64,000 bases of DNA, taken from Ambrosia x helenae (Eukaryota; Streptophyta; Magnoliopsida; Asterales; Asteraceae). The stretch's first letter is position 1, and the number at the start of each line of letters is the position of its first letter. The stretch spans positions 32,292,561 to 32,356,560 of the forward strand of contig CM061223.1 of NCBI GenBank assembly GCA_030844895.1, in the 5' to 3' direction. The notes below the pieces were generated by a model. The model was given only the letters and a program-made list of their open reading frames with translations, ran no database searches and was not told where the DNA came from. Of the stretch, positions 22,701-33,582 are shown piece by piece. The translations under genes and the position numbers were made by a program.

Positions 22701-23517
22701 ACCAAAATTACAATTATATGTGCATAATAATGTGAAAATGCAACTGCAAATTACATCCAAGATAATGTAACGCATAAAGATTTTATCAGCACGCAGAGTT
22801 AAAAAGTCGACAAGATGTTACTCACAGAATGTGTTGTAGAGGGACTAGACTCGGCAGGACCACCATTTGACATGTCATTGTCAACCACCGTTCGTTCTGA
22901 ATGTGAATGTGAATGTGAATGTGAATGTGAATGTGAGTGACCTTCGTGTATAAGCTGAAACAAGAAACACAAAGGAGGTTGATTATCATAAAGAAAAGAC
23001 AATTTTCTTTAAAAATTTGAGCAATTAGAAAGTATGCTTACCGAAGCAGAATCTATCATTACAATTCCGTGAATATTTAGGTTGAATCTGACTTTGACCT
23101 TTGCTTTTTCCGGGCTTGAGAAAGGACCAATCTGGAGAAATATTAACACTTTTTTTTGTAAATGCTGAAGACAAAATTACAATAAAAAAAATACAGGTGG
23201 TAAAAATGTGTGGGTCAGGCAATCGTTGACCCGAAGGTATTTTTATTAAAATTTGGTTTTTGAAATAAATAATTAACCGAGTATGATGATGATGGTATTA
23301 TAGAAATTATAGTATTTCAGTAGTGAGCTAATGTTTTGAATTGGACGATTTTGCTAAATTTATTTCGTCTTTTTGAACGTTGGAGATAAAACATCACCGA
23401 ATTGACCTATTCATAATTAAATAACTCAAAATTGCCAACCCTAGATAAAACTTGAAGCTAAAGTTTAAAAAAAAAAAAAAACATTGACCTCAAAACACAA
23501 AAAAACACAGGTTCTAA

Positions 23518-23554
<37 letters not shown>

Positions 23555-25610
23555 TAAACACCAGTAGCTGAGCAAGTGAGGAGCAACATTGTATAGAAAA
23601 GGTAGAAATGAAAAGCATACGACGAAAGATATCCTTACAATAAAATGGCCGACTTTAGGTGATACACCAAGAGGCAGGTCATCCTCATTGATATATATGA
23701 CCTCCAACTGGAAAGTATCACTTCTACGCAATGAAATCATCTTGGCACTAGGAAATGGATGGCCTTTAGGAAACAATGGGCCATTGGGCAGTTTAATGTC
23801 TTCACCTTCATCTGATTGAAGTCCTATGGCGAAAGGAAACGAATCTTGAACCTACAAATATTATTTAAACGCTACATGAATCCTCGCTAGCATGAAATAT
23901 CTAAATTTAGAAAATCATACACACTTAATTAGAAAAGAAAAAAAAGCTATATTTAGAAAGAAAAAAAAACTATATAAAAGGAGAACAATGGGCTCTATAC
24001 TTTTATACGAGTATAAATAATAACGTAAACAAAGACTTCTAACATCTAGATACTTGATAGTTGATGACATGAACACATTTCCTCATGCCTCTATATATTA
24101 ATTCTTGCTAATCATACAAGAAATGTATGGTGCATGGTCGAAAACATGGAATTGTAAATAGCTTTGCATGGCAACTAAATCAATCAAAACTAAAGTATTT
24201 TCAAAGCGTATTCGTAGAAAATAAATGTTGCTTTAAAGATGCCTACGCCAGCAGAGATAAGAAAACGATTACGATATTCTTAAGCCTCTCAACATTTTTT
24301 AACCAAGTGAATATTGTGGAAAAAATAATCTTGCCAAGGATAATGGTTCGAGAATTCACAAAATAAAATTTATTGATACAAATAAACAGGATATTAACAA
24401 AATAAATAAATAAAATAAAATAAAAAGTATTAAAGCAAACCTGATAGTCTCTAACACGAAAAGATGGGCTAAGCATTGCACAATGAAGTGCACATCCTCT
24501 AGCAACACACTCGCTAGCATTAAGTGTTCTCCTCGGTTCTTTCCCGAAAAGAGATGTTAGTTTTCTCATTATAGCCGGTATGCGCGAACCAGAACCAACA
24601 AGCTCGATAGCATATATTTTATCAACGTGTATTCCAGCATCATGTACAGCCTTAACACAAGGAGAAGTAACTTTCTCTAACAAATCTACACACAAATTCT
24701 CAAATTCTTCTCTCTTTATAAACCCTTTCACGTCTTTTTCATCCATTAAACATTCAATATTAAGTGGCGCTTCAGCATTCGCGCTTAAAACTTTCTTCAA
24801 CTTCTCACACGCCGTCCTTAGCCTAACACAAGCCCGAGTATTCATATAAACGTCGATATTGTATTGTTCTTTAAACTTTTCAGCAAAATATCTGAACAAA
24901 ACTTCATCGAAATCTCTACCTCCCAAATGATTATCAAAAGAATGCGACAATATTTTCAACTGCCCTTGTTCAAAAGCCGCAACAGTAACCTGAGTGTCAG
25001 AATGCCCAATGTCAACAAACACGACGTTTGTGGGTCCGGTATCAGAAAAATCATTCTTGTAAATACCATAACCTAACGCAATCGCAGTACAATCGTGCAC
25101 TAATCTCAACGGCTTTAAACCAGCAATATGTGCAGCATCAAGATACGCACGCCTTTGCAAATCCGTAAAATACGACGGAATCCCAATAACACAATCCGTA
25201 ACAGGAATTTCAAGATTTTTCTCCGCCATCTGTTTTAAATGAGCAAACAACATTGCCAAAATCTGAACAGGCGTAAACGTCTGTCGTTCATTCAAATACT
25301 GTAAATGAATCAAAACACCACCATTAGGCGCCTCACTAGTCTCAAACGGTAGCAACTTAATATCCTTTTGTACATCCGGATTCCTATACGCACTTCCAAT
25401 CAATCTCTTAACCTGAGAAATAGTAGACTTCGGATTCATCGTAGCCGACGCCGCCCCTGCAGACCCCAAAAACCTTTGCTTCTCACCAAATCCCACAACC
25501 GCAGGCGTCTCACGGCTCGACTCATCGTTCAACAACACATCAATCCCACGGTTCCTCGCCGCGGCAATAACACAATTCTCATTCCCAATATCAAACCCTA
25601 CCACACTCAT
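19793..25610 (-). CDS. HSP70-16: Heat shock 70 kDa protein 16-like (Hsp110/SSE class chaperone)
   Basis: Nine coding exons: 25610-24441, 23851-23639, 23131-23042, 22954-22826, 22687-22514, 21801-21655, 21432-21304, 20830-20700, 19895-19793. All introns are GT-AG and phases join to 761 residues plus TGA. Start MSVVGFDIGNENC. An earlier in-frame ATG exists but lies beyond a probable 5' UTR acceptor. The N-terminal ~385 residues are the Hsp70 ATPase domain: DIGNENC phosphate loop, VFVDIGHSDTQV, GGRDFDEVL, and VELVGSGSRIPAI in the adenosine site. Exons 2-3 make the substrate-binding sheet, exon 4 a low-complexity insert with six His-Ser pairs, and exons 5-9 the helical lid (QETEDWLYEDGDDESE). Length and motifs fit the plant HSP70-14/15/16 group. 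In this class the protein acts as nucleotide-exchange factor for Hsp70 and as a holdase. No signal peptide, so cytosolic or nuclear. The C-terminus ends DDMYVD. Confidence 0.95.
21970..22440. repeat. ATATCGG-rich intronic repeat in HSP70 gene
   Basis: Intron 5 carries two clusters (about 21975-22040 and 22280-22440) crowded with ATATCGG, CCGATAT and TATCGGTGATATATC. They are separated by AACACTAACAATT-rich sequence. They form many short dyads. It may be a decayed MITE; no borders were resolved. Confidence 0.6.
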
Positions 25611-25635
25611 TTCCAAATTCAAATTCAAAACCCCC

Positions 25636-25960
25636 CTACACAATAATAATTCACAACCAACTCTTCAATCCAACTATAAAACACATAAATAAAAAGACCC
25701 ACAAAGCATTTAACTTTAAATAAACACAAGACACAAAAAGCAGTTAACTTTATATAAAATTATAAACCCAGAAAGTAAACCCACATCACAAACACAAAAC
25801 CTAACCTAATTGTATAAAGATCAATAAAAATTTACTGAATTATAATCTTGATTGATGAAAAGAGATGACCCACTAACTTAGATCAATGGAATTCAAATAA
25901 AATGGGTAAAAAGATATATAAATTACAATAAAATAAAGATTAAGATTAAAAAAACAATAC
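25636..25960 (-). other. Probable 5' UTR intron of HSP70 gene
   Basis: On the minus strand a donor CAG/GTATTG at 25960 and an acceptor TGTGTAG ending at 25636 bound a 325-bp AT-rich intron just upstream of the start codon. Leading-exon sequence would be at 25961 to about 26070. This also argues against the upstream in-frame ATG, which would lie across the acceptor. Confidence 0.55.
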
Positions 25961-26060
25961 CTGATTGATTGATTGATTACAGTGTGTGTGAAGAAGAGAT
26001 TTTTATAAAAGAAAAAAGGGATCGATGGAGTACCAAATGTGAAGGAGAAAAATGGTCAAG

Positions 26061-26104
26061 GATCTATAGATGGAGGCTTAATACAAAGGAAAATCTATAT
26101 ATTA
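26061..26104 (-). promoter_or_regulatory. Candidate core promoter of HSP70 gene
   Basis: On the minus strand AATATATAGATTTTCC (about 26103-26090) is a TATA-like element about 30 bp upstream of a plausible start near 26065. No clear heat shock element array was seen upstream. Confidence 0.35.
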
Positions 26105-26471
26105 TTATTATTTATTATTTATTAATATTATTATTATAAAAAATTTGTAGCTTTTTTTATTTGGTCTTTTTTTTTATCTTGTTTTTGGTTTGATAGTTTG
26201 GTTGTGGAAGTTTTAACCGTCAATTAAAGTTGAAAAGTTATAAGTAAATGTTATGTAGAATTATGTTTGATGTTTTTTTTGAAGGCATGGATTATTGTAG
26301 TGGTTTTATGGTTGCATTTGCGTATGGGGAGATTAAAAGTTTATATACGGGTAATCTGGTATTTTAAAAAGATTTGAGTGGAAAGGTTTATGTGAAGTTG
26401 TGTGTGTTTTTTTTTTTTTTACGGTGGATCAAATTGAAGATGGTTGTGGTGGGTTTTGGTTGGAATAAAAG
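26105..26471. other. Upstream region of HSP70 gene, nothing further seen
   Basis: AT-rich, with a (TTA)n-like run at 26100-26140. No ORF or structured repeat. Confidence 0.5.
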
Positions 26472-26487
26472 GTAGAACGTTTAGTAT

Positions 26488-26618
26488 TTTTTTTTTTTTT
26501 TTTTTGAAAGGTTAATTTCCTTTAAATCCTGTGGTCTGTGGGACTTGAACCCAAGACCTTCCACAACCTAGATGTTTTAAAGGTTTTGCCTTTGCCAATG
26601 GACCACCACCCCATTGGT
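26488..26618 (-). mobile_element. SINE with 16-bp TSD
   Basis: On the minus strand it has an A-box-like TGGTCCATTGGCAAAGG, a B-box-like GGGTTCAAGTCCC and a poly-A tail (T-run at 26488-26505). The flanks GTAGAACGTTTAGTAT (26472-26487) and GTAGAAGGTTTAGTAT (26619-26634) are a TSD with one mismatch. Confidence 0.85.
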
Positions 26619-26634
26619 GTAGAAGGTTTAGTAT

Positions 26635-27290
26635 GGGTTAATTTGGATGTATTATTTTTCAGGGTTTAAAAGTTGATTTGAAGTGAACGTGTGATGATGT
26701 TAGGTGTGTTTTGATTCATGTATATAGTACGTAGGATATTGATTTAAGAACCTAAAGGATGAATAGGTTATTTCTAACTTTTTAAAAACTTTAATGGTGA
26801 TTTTAACAAATGTTTGTAATCGATTAAAAAAATCCGCTTGCTAATGTGTAATGGTAAAGATATGAACAAGAGATAAAAGCAAAATAAACACAAGAACAAA
26901 AGGTATATAGAGTTCAGATGGATAGAAACGATTCACTTTTGGTATTCCACTAACAGTTGTTGCTCATTAATGTTCTTTTAAAATAGTAGAAATCAATGGC
27001 ATATAAATGTTTCACTAGTAAGATAATAATTACTTATTTGCTTTTCACAAAATATAACTTATCATTTATTACAATGTGGAAGAGGTCACCATTTGCTTCT
27101 CATTTTGTGAACACCATATTTTTATAAATATTTCTTTAAAGTGATGAAGTGAATCACCTTGGGATTGAATCTTTCTTATGTTTAGAAAATGGAAGTGAAT
27201 CAAAAGTTCTTGACCAGACTTCTCCCTAAACGATAGGGATCACCGATTCAGAATGTTGAAAGGACACCGATCACATACCATAAATATATA
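26635..27290. other. Intergenic, no gene seen
   Basis: AT-rich DNA. A related stretch with the same phrases (tagtatattgattt... gaacctaaagg, gataaaagc) recurs at about 29190-29400, so the region is part of an old duplication or repeat. Confidence 0.4.
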
Positions 27291-27295
27291 TTATT

Positions 27296-27413
27296 TTTTT
27301 AACGGCAAATGTAATTTATATTGACAACAAATACACCATTGCCTAGATTTGAACCTATGACATCTTCTCTAAAAGACATAAGCCTCTACCAAGTGAGCTA
27401 CCTCTGAAGTTTT
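27296..27413 (-). mobile_element. SINE, tRNA-derived
   Basis: On the minus strand it has A-box TAGCTCACTTGGTAGAGG and B-box AGGTTCAAATCT, and ends TTTGCCGTTAAAAAAA. TSD not resolved. Confidence 0.75.
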
Positions 27414-27862
27414 AATTAATCTTGTTTGTTAAATAAATTGAGTCGGTTCCACAAGTTATTAGTTGATAAGGTTATTTTATTTTGGTTTATCCAAGTATAG
27501 GAGATAACTATTGTTTGTTTGAGTATTTGAATTTGAGTCTAAGTCGATATCCTTGTAATTCAAGGTTTCCTAGTATTATATATAGGTCCATAGGCAGGGG
27601 ATGAATAATCTATCCCATCGAGTATTTGTAATTTGTTTAAGTTTCCGTTTGATAATAAAAGAAAAAGCCGTCGTGAGGTTTGTCCACCTCACAAAATCCG
27701 TGTGTTTGCTTCGATACCGTTGTTCCGTTTCTAACAACCTCGCATTCATATTCTTTTAAGTTTTAATTTCACAAAGTGTGATAGTTTAATAACCCATGTT
27801 TTGTTTCTTATTATTTTAGTTTTGCTATTTTGCTTGTGAAAGTCTAATTCTAATCGTCGATT

Positions 27863-28571
27863 TTTTTTTATTTTTTTTTTTTGTAACAATAATCATTCGC
27901 TTTCTCCAAAATTCATTTCAGGACAAAGAAAATTACATTAAGATAGCGGGCAGGCGGGCAACAAGCTGCGCCGCCACCCCTTTCTGGATAGCAAATCCTA
28001 ATCTACTAAAAACATAACCATGTCCACCCGGAGCCGAGACACTACTGTGAATAACCCGCTGGACCCTGGTCAGGAAACGGGTAGCCTCCGGTGCCAATGA
28101 GCCAAAGGTATCAAAAGCCAAAGGTACAAAAACGTGTTGGTTCTCCTCGCAGGCTTTAGCATGTTTTTCCACCTTCTTTGCCTCTGCTTTCCGGACCGCT
28201 TGCCCTGCAACAAAGCCACTATCCCTCAACCCAACTAGGGGAGATACACCCGTCAGGTCAACACAAGCATGCTTCCCCCCGGCCCACCCAAAGACAAGGA
28301 GATCTGCTGGTCGTAGGGTGGATCTCCCTTCTGCTGGATCCGAGAGGAAGTTTACAGAGGCCTCCTTCTTAGCTGAGATCCCAGCCCGTCTTAAAATGTC
28401 CCACAGAATGTCTCGAACCCAATCATGCCGATATTTAAAACCGGGCAACTCCTTACAATGAACCGCGTGTTCCCCGTATTCATCCAGGCAGGCCTTATGA
28501 CACATCGGACAGATGTCATCCTCCTGGTACATTGGGATCATCAGACGATATTTAAGAATGGCCCTGTATTC
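27863..28571 (-). mobile_element. 5'-truncated LINE with TSD AATCGTCGATT
   Basis: A 709-bp insertion bounded by the 11-bp direct repeat AATCGTCGATT (27852-27862 and 28572-28582). It has a minus-strand poly-A tail at the left and an ORF covering most of its length. This is the expected form of a target-primed non-LTR insertion that lost its 5' end. Confidence 0.88.
27933..28541 (-). CDS. LINE C-terminal zinc-knuckle plus endonuclease-like domain (fragment)
   Basis: 202 residues, open from the truncated 5' end to a stop near the poly-A tail. A CPMC-X-CL...GEHAVHC cluster (CX2C...HX3-4C) near residues 12-33 is followed by RHDWVRDIL. Then come RPADLLVFGW and CVDLTGVSPLVGL, acidic residues in an order that fits a restriction-like (PD-D/ExK) endonuclease. 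CCHC plus such an endonuclease at the C-terminus is the layout of RLE-type non-LTR elements. The RT is missing, so the copy cannot act alone. The long open frame suggests a recent insertion. The endonuclease assignment is by motif only. Confidence 0.6.
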   Translation of the reverse strand: MIPMYQEDDICPMCHKACLDEYGEHAVHCKELPGFKYRHDWVRDILWDILRRAGISAKKEASVNFLSDPAEGRSTLRPADLLVFGWAGGKHACVDLTGVSPLVGLRDSGFVAGQAVRKAEAKKVEKHAKACEENQHVFVPLAFDTFGSLAPEATRFLTRVQRVIHSSVSAPGGHGYVFSRLGFAIQKGVAAQLVARLPAILM

Positions 28572-28746
28572 AATCGTCGATTAAGTAGAAAAATTAAATA
28601 TGCATTATATAAATTATGTCGATCTAATTGATATAGTTATTGCGATGACTTTGATATTGAATGTGCACGATGGGGCAATAATAAAAAGTTTAAATATGGA
28701 TGATATGATATTTAAGAAGATCATAGTGTAAAGATTCATATGAATT

Positions 28747-28937
28747 TTTATTTTTTTTTAAACGGCCAACGAAATTCATCAAGAACTTCCTTCGGAGTTC
28801 CTACTCAGACAAATCAGGACTCCTTCCACCCGGCATAGCCAGGCATGTAAGGGAACTTCTGGTTTCACCAAGTCCACCAGTTTCGGGGAAACCCCGACTA
28901 TCCACCCGCCTGAAAGCACGACAATGGAATAATCGGT
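28747..28937 (-). mobile_element. 5'-truncated SINE with 17-bp TSD
   Basis: It matches the 3' two thirds of the SINE at 48528-48822 in reverse complement (GGCGGGTGGATAGTCGGGGT, GGACTTGGTGAAACCAG, GGCCGTTTAAAA). AAAGATTCATATGAATT occurs on both sides (28730-28746 and 28938-28954). Confidence 0.85.
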
Positions 28938-28954
28938 AAAGATTCATATGAATT

Positions 28955-29640
28955 CATATGTGTTTTTAATAATCAATTAGATCGGGGATGGTTGTGGTGG
29001 ATTTTGGTCAAAGCAAAAGGTAGAAAGTTTAGTGTAGGTTACTCAAGATGTATTATTTTTCGATATTTATAAGTTGATTTGAAGTGAACATGTGATGAAG
29101 TGAGGTATCTTTAAACTTGTTGTGTGATTATACTCATGTTAGAAAAATATTCTAGATTGTTTGTTTATGAGTTTGTTACATGTATATATATATAGTATAT
29201 TGATTTGAGAACTATAAGGGGTGAATAGGTTAGGTTATCTTTAAAGATTTGTAATCAATTCAATAAATCTACTTGCAAATGTGTGATAGGTAAAGATATG
29301 AACGAGAGATAAAAGCATAATCAACACAGGATAAAAAAATAAATAATGTTTAGATGGATGAAAACAAAGTCACCTTACATTCAATACGTGGCATTCTACA
29401 TATAGTTCATAGTTGTTACTATTGTTCTCGCTATATGGTAGAGATCGCTTATGTACAAATGTTTCACTAGGAAGATGATAATCACTTCACTTTTCGTTAA
29501 AGGTAGGAAATGGTCATTGTAACACATATCTCATCTCTAATAAGGTAAAGATCACCTTAACTTCTCATTTACTACATTGTGGCATTGTGGAAGAGGCCAC
29601 CAATAGCTTCTCACTTTCAAGGAAGTGTTCACCTGTTTAT
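28955..29640. other. Intergenic, no gene seen
   Basis: AT-rich; partly similar to 26640-26990. No gene. Confidence 0.4.
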
Positions 29641-29645
29641 AGTGA

Positions 29646-30329
29646 CTAGTTGGGTGCCCGCACGATGCAACGGAAACACAAACATTATCAAGGTGTGCAT
29701 GGACCATGGTTCGGTCGGTTTGGTTATTATCTTCAACCGAAGACGAAACCAAAGTCATCGGTTAATTTATTTTATTAACCAATCGGTTTTTCGGTTAGAA
29801 TGATAGTTTTTGGTTTGATTTATTTAATTTTGGTAGATAGCCAAAACCAAACTTGAGCTAAAACTTTTGCTTAAATATACATGAAATGGATATATATGAT
29901 ATTATAAATACATGAATTGTTTTGAACAACAATTGTAACTCAACCATAGTTTATGGTTTACACCAAATATCACAAATACTCCCTTGCCCAAGTTTGAACT
30001 TGGGACCTCCGTCTAAGAGGCCAGATGGGCTAGCCTCACATTGACGTAAAATATGAAATTCATGAAATGTAGATATAAAAGCTGGAAATATATGAAAATT
30101 TGAATGGTTTGATTAATTTTGGATAAACGGGGGTACAAAAAAAACTAATAATTGATTTTTAGTTAATTGGTTTTCAGTTAATTCATTTTTTTTTCTTGAT
30201 TTCAGTTCGTCTGTTTCTAGTTTGGTTTCGGTTAACGATTAAATTATTGTTTATCCAAGACATTGTTAATCATGTAACATATAAAAAAATTGATTAAAAA
30301 CTATAGAAATACTATTCTCATATTAAAGA
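29646..30329 (-). mobile_element. Candidate non-autonomous Helitron
   Basis: On the minus strand the 3' end would be a GC-rich imperfect hairpin (CCGTTGCATCGTGCGGG), then CACCCAA, then CTAG before T. The 5' end would be TCTTTAATATGAGAATAG after A. Inside are many GGTT(T/C)GGTT phrases (29705-29830, 30170-30245). Ends were chosen by signature only. Confidence 0.45.
29950..30045 (-). mobile_element. SINE fragment inside the 29646 element
   Basis: On the minus strand it has A-box-like GCTAGCCCATCTGGCC and B-box-like CCAAGTTCAAACTTGGG. No tail or TSD. Confidence 0.5.
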
Positions 30330-32645
30330 TAGTAAACACTCGTTTTTATCGTGTATTTTTTTTATTAATTATTAATGTACGAAAAAATCATGGTTGTTTA
30401 TAAATTGTTGGGTAGTTAATTTTTTTATAAGGGGGATAAAGTGTAAGTGGTAACTATTTTCTAGGATTTGGATATAGATGAGATGATTAATTACAGTGTA
30501 ATTAAAAATGTAATAGTGTTTGAAAGACTAATTTAACCTATTTTTTAGTTACATATGTTATATTTTAAAACTAGCTTTTATCCCGGGAGTGTCCCGGGGT
30601 TGAAAAATATAATCATTCTAATAATACTAATACTAATAGTAATAATTATTACTCTTGTAATTAAATAAATAAAAAAATAACTTTGCTATAAGGTGACACC
30701 ATTTGTTGCAGTGTTGCGTGATTCTTTCTCTTAGCTTCTCTTGATGAAGTATACCTATCCATCTTTAGAAGAGTAAAATTCCAATGATAGCATGGCGATT
30801 GAGCTAAATTTCAACATTGTATACTAGCTTTTTATCCCGGGAGCGTCCCGGGGTTGAAAAATATAACAATTCTAACAATACTAATACTAATAGTAATAAT
30901 TATTACCCTTGTAATTAAATAAATAAAAAAATAACATTGCTATAAAGTGACACCATGTGTTGCAGTGTTGCGCGATTCTTTCTCCTAGCTTCTCTTGATG
31001 AAGTATACCTATGCATCTTTAAAAGACTAAAATTCCAATGAAAGCATGGCGATTGAGCTGAATTTCAACATCGTAGATAAGAACCTGGTTTAAAAGAAAA
31101 AAACATTATTAATGAATAACCTGAACGCCAAAGGCATTATAGCTGTAACACCCCAACCGATGGCGGAAACATCGGGATGTCACGTATTGATGATTGTTCA
31201 GTAGCTCATGGTAAATAATAAGTTTCAATAAATGATTTAAATAAATTACATACAATTGTTCTAAGAATTTGTACATCAAAACAACAAATACTAGCTACGC
31301 ATCTTCAAGTATTAACTCTAATCTTCGAGCAAGCTATAACCTGAAACATGTTAAATTTGAAAATATTTTGGGTCAACAAAAGTTGGTGAGAATTACATAG
31401 GTTTTGATAATCGAATAAAAATGTTGTACAATTCAAGTGTCATGGCAAGTCTAGTCCATATGTGAAAACATACTAGAAGTAAATCGAGTGCATAATCAAC
31501 CCTTGTGACTGTTGTATTGTGGTACATCCCATACGCTCATGGTTCACTCGTTTTTGTTGCGATAACAATCACCCACGCTACCTTTGTAGGAGGCACGTAT
31601 CCGGGTGGGATTGTCAGTCCAATAGATCTATCATTGTATACCGTCGGCTGATCAATGTTAATGATTATGCTAGAATATTGTGCTTACCCTAGTCATGTTT
31701 AAGACATAATGCAACATAGAAAAACACATAGACATTTTGATGATTGAATTGCATATAGAATGTTGTAACATGTTTCACCCCAAAAATGGTGATAAATAGA
31801 AAAGGGGCTATGTAAAACTCACCTTAGCAAAATGTTATATCTCTTGAAAAATAGAATAGTGTGTTGTCCAAAAATGCCAAGTATTACCCTATAATTAAGG
31901 TAATAAATATGTCTAAGTCTATCTAGTCTACGATATATATATTCTAGGGCTTCGAATTGGGGATAAGTGCTCGTTTGATTAATAAGTAAATTGTTTGATA
32001 ATTGAGAGAAATTTGATAAATAAATAAACAAAAGTCTTTTGTAGATTTTAATTTAAAGATGGTCACAATAATAAGTTTAAAGTATGAAAATAATTTTTAT
32101 AAAATTATTTTCTTAAAAATAGAATTTTAAATCTATTTATTTTAAATTGTCAAAATATAACTTTAATATTTAAAAATATTAAATTTACAGAATTATTACA
32201 TTAAAAATTGTAATTCTGTTCCAAATAATCAGAAATAATTTATATAAAATTTTGATGCAAAAATATTGAAAAATGAATTTATTATGATTTATTTATGATT
32301 AAAACTAACAAAAATTGATTAAAAATATTAAATAAATGATTTTTCAGAAATAAAAATCATTTCAGAAAAGTTTATTGTTATAAAAACTCAGAATAATTTT
32401 TGTGGAAATTTATAAAATTGTTTTGATATTTTTATAGAATTTTATAAATAAAATAGAATAAACTCGAATTATTTATTATATGTATTAAATAAATAAATTT
32501 TTGAAAACTAAAAATTGTATGTTAAACTTTTTCACTAGATTAACATAATATAATTTTTGTAAAATTTATAAAAGAGTTTTAGTATTTTAAAATGAATTTT
32601 AAAGTAATATAAAGGAATATATATATATATATATATATGTTTAAT

Positions 32646-32740
32646 AAAAAAAATGTTGTTGATGCCGTGGTTCGAACCCGGGCCCTTGGCCGGTTCGTGT
32701 GTTTAAATCACAAGCCCAGACCAACTGGTCTGGACCCTGA
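32646..32740 (-). ncRNA. tRNA-like Pol III module i (in LTR)
   Basis: On the minus strand an A-box-like CAGACCAGTTGG (32732-32721) precedes a B-box-like GGTTCGAACCA (32678-32668), followed by an eight-T run (32653-32646). It lacks a pairing acceptor stem, so it is tRNA-derived rather than a tRNA gene. Transcription is not shown. Confidence 0.45.
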
Positions 32741-32804
32741 GAACGTTTAGTTTAAGATTATTTTAATTATATAATATATAAGAAACTGATTTATATCTAA
32801 TTTA

Positions 32805-32890
32805 CAATAAAAAGATTAAACCGTTTTATGCGGGACTCGAACCCGCGTGTGTTCGCAAACCAACATCAGACACAACCACCTGATCTAGAT
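32805..32890 (-). ncRNA. tRNA-like Pol III module ii (in LTR)
   Basis: On the minus strand A-box TAGATCAGGTGG (32887-32876) and a perfect B-box GGTTCGAGTCC (32843-32833) in a five-base-pair T arm (GCGGG/CCCGC). Then comes TTTTT at about 32812. The A-B spacing is within the tRNA range. Confidence 0.5.
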
Positions 32891-33489
32891 TAGGGGTTGT
32901 GTTTGATTCCAGTTTAAATAAAATATAACATATGTATTCAATCGTGTTCTTCCCCAATTATAAGGTTCGAGCCCTAGATTTCCAATCGTTCAGATTGCAC
33001 AACGATAACCCAATTAACCTTAGGGTTATTGTTGTGTGTATCCCGAAGGTCAAAACCCACAAAGAAAATGATACTTACAACAATGGATCGCGTGGTTTTG
33101 CTCAGTCAACCAAAATAGTCAAACACGAACAAGAACTCTTCGAAAGATGAATTATTACAGAAATTAAAGATTGTGAGAGGGTTATCGGCGATTGTAGAGG
33201 GTGTTGTGATGTTCAATTTATAGGGATAGGGTCTGGATGAAAGAATTGGTATGTTTGACCGTGTATTGATGGTATAGACGTGTATTCGCGTATAATTGAT
33301 ACGAATTAATGGTAATTGTATGTGTGTTTGACGCGGAAAAGACCGGAGATCATGCAATCATACCAAATTGAGATTAAAAACGCGTTTGATTGAGATGATT
33401 TTGGTAATTGTTGTCACAGTTGACTTTCCAAGTCAACTGTGAAGGATTAAAATACGTGTTATAATAATTGTAAGCCGGGTTTAGAACAA

Positions 33490-33582
33490 TATGTCTGTGT
33501 AGATCAGATGGTAAAGTTGTTCGTGTTGGGTGACCCGGCTGAGGGCTCGGGTTCGAATCCCGGCCCCAGCATATAATTTTTT
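33490..33582 (+). ncRNA. tRNA-like Pol III module iii (in LTR, opposite strand)
   Basis: A-box TAGATCAGATGG (33500-33511), perfect B-box GGTTCGAATCC (33550-33560) with a CGGG/CCCG T stem, and TTTTTTT at 33576-33582. It lies upstream of the LTR TATA box and points away from LTR transcription. The acceptor stem is not paired. Confidence 0.5.

Noticed and set aside
23464..23552. Poly-A/T runs as retroposon tails
   Set aside because: Two A-runs lie in HSP70 intron 2, but no TSD or body of a SINE or retrogene was found beside them.
25611..25643. Upstream in-frame start for HSP70-16 (11 extra residues)
   Set aside because: A probable 5' UTR splice acceptor at 25636 separates it from the start codon, and the family begins at MSVVGFD.
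24580..25646. Three plus-strand frames of 70-92 codons
   Set aside because: All are antisense shadows of HSP70-16 exon 1.
33490..33582. Functional tRNA gene
   Set aside because: T arm and A/B boxes are good but the acceptor stem does not pair and no clean anticodon arm was found; kept as a tRNA-like module.
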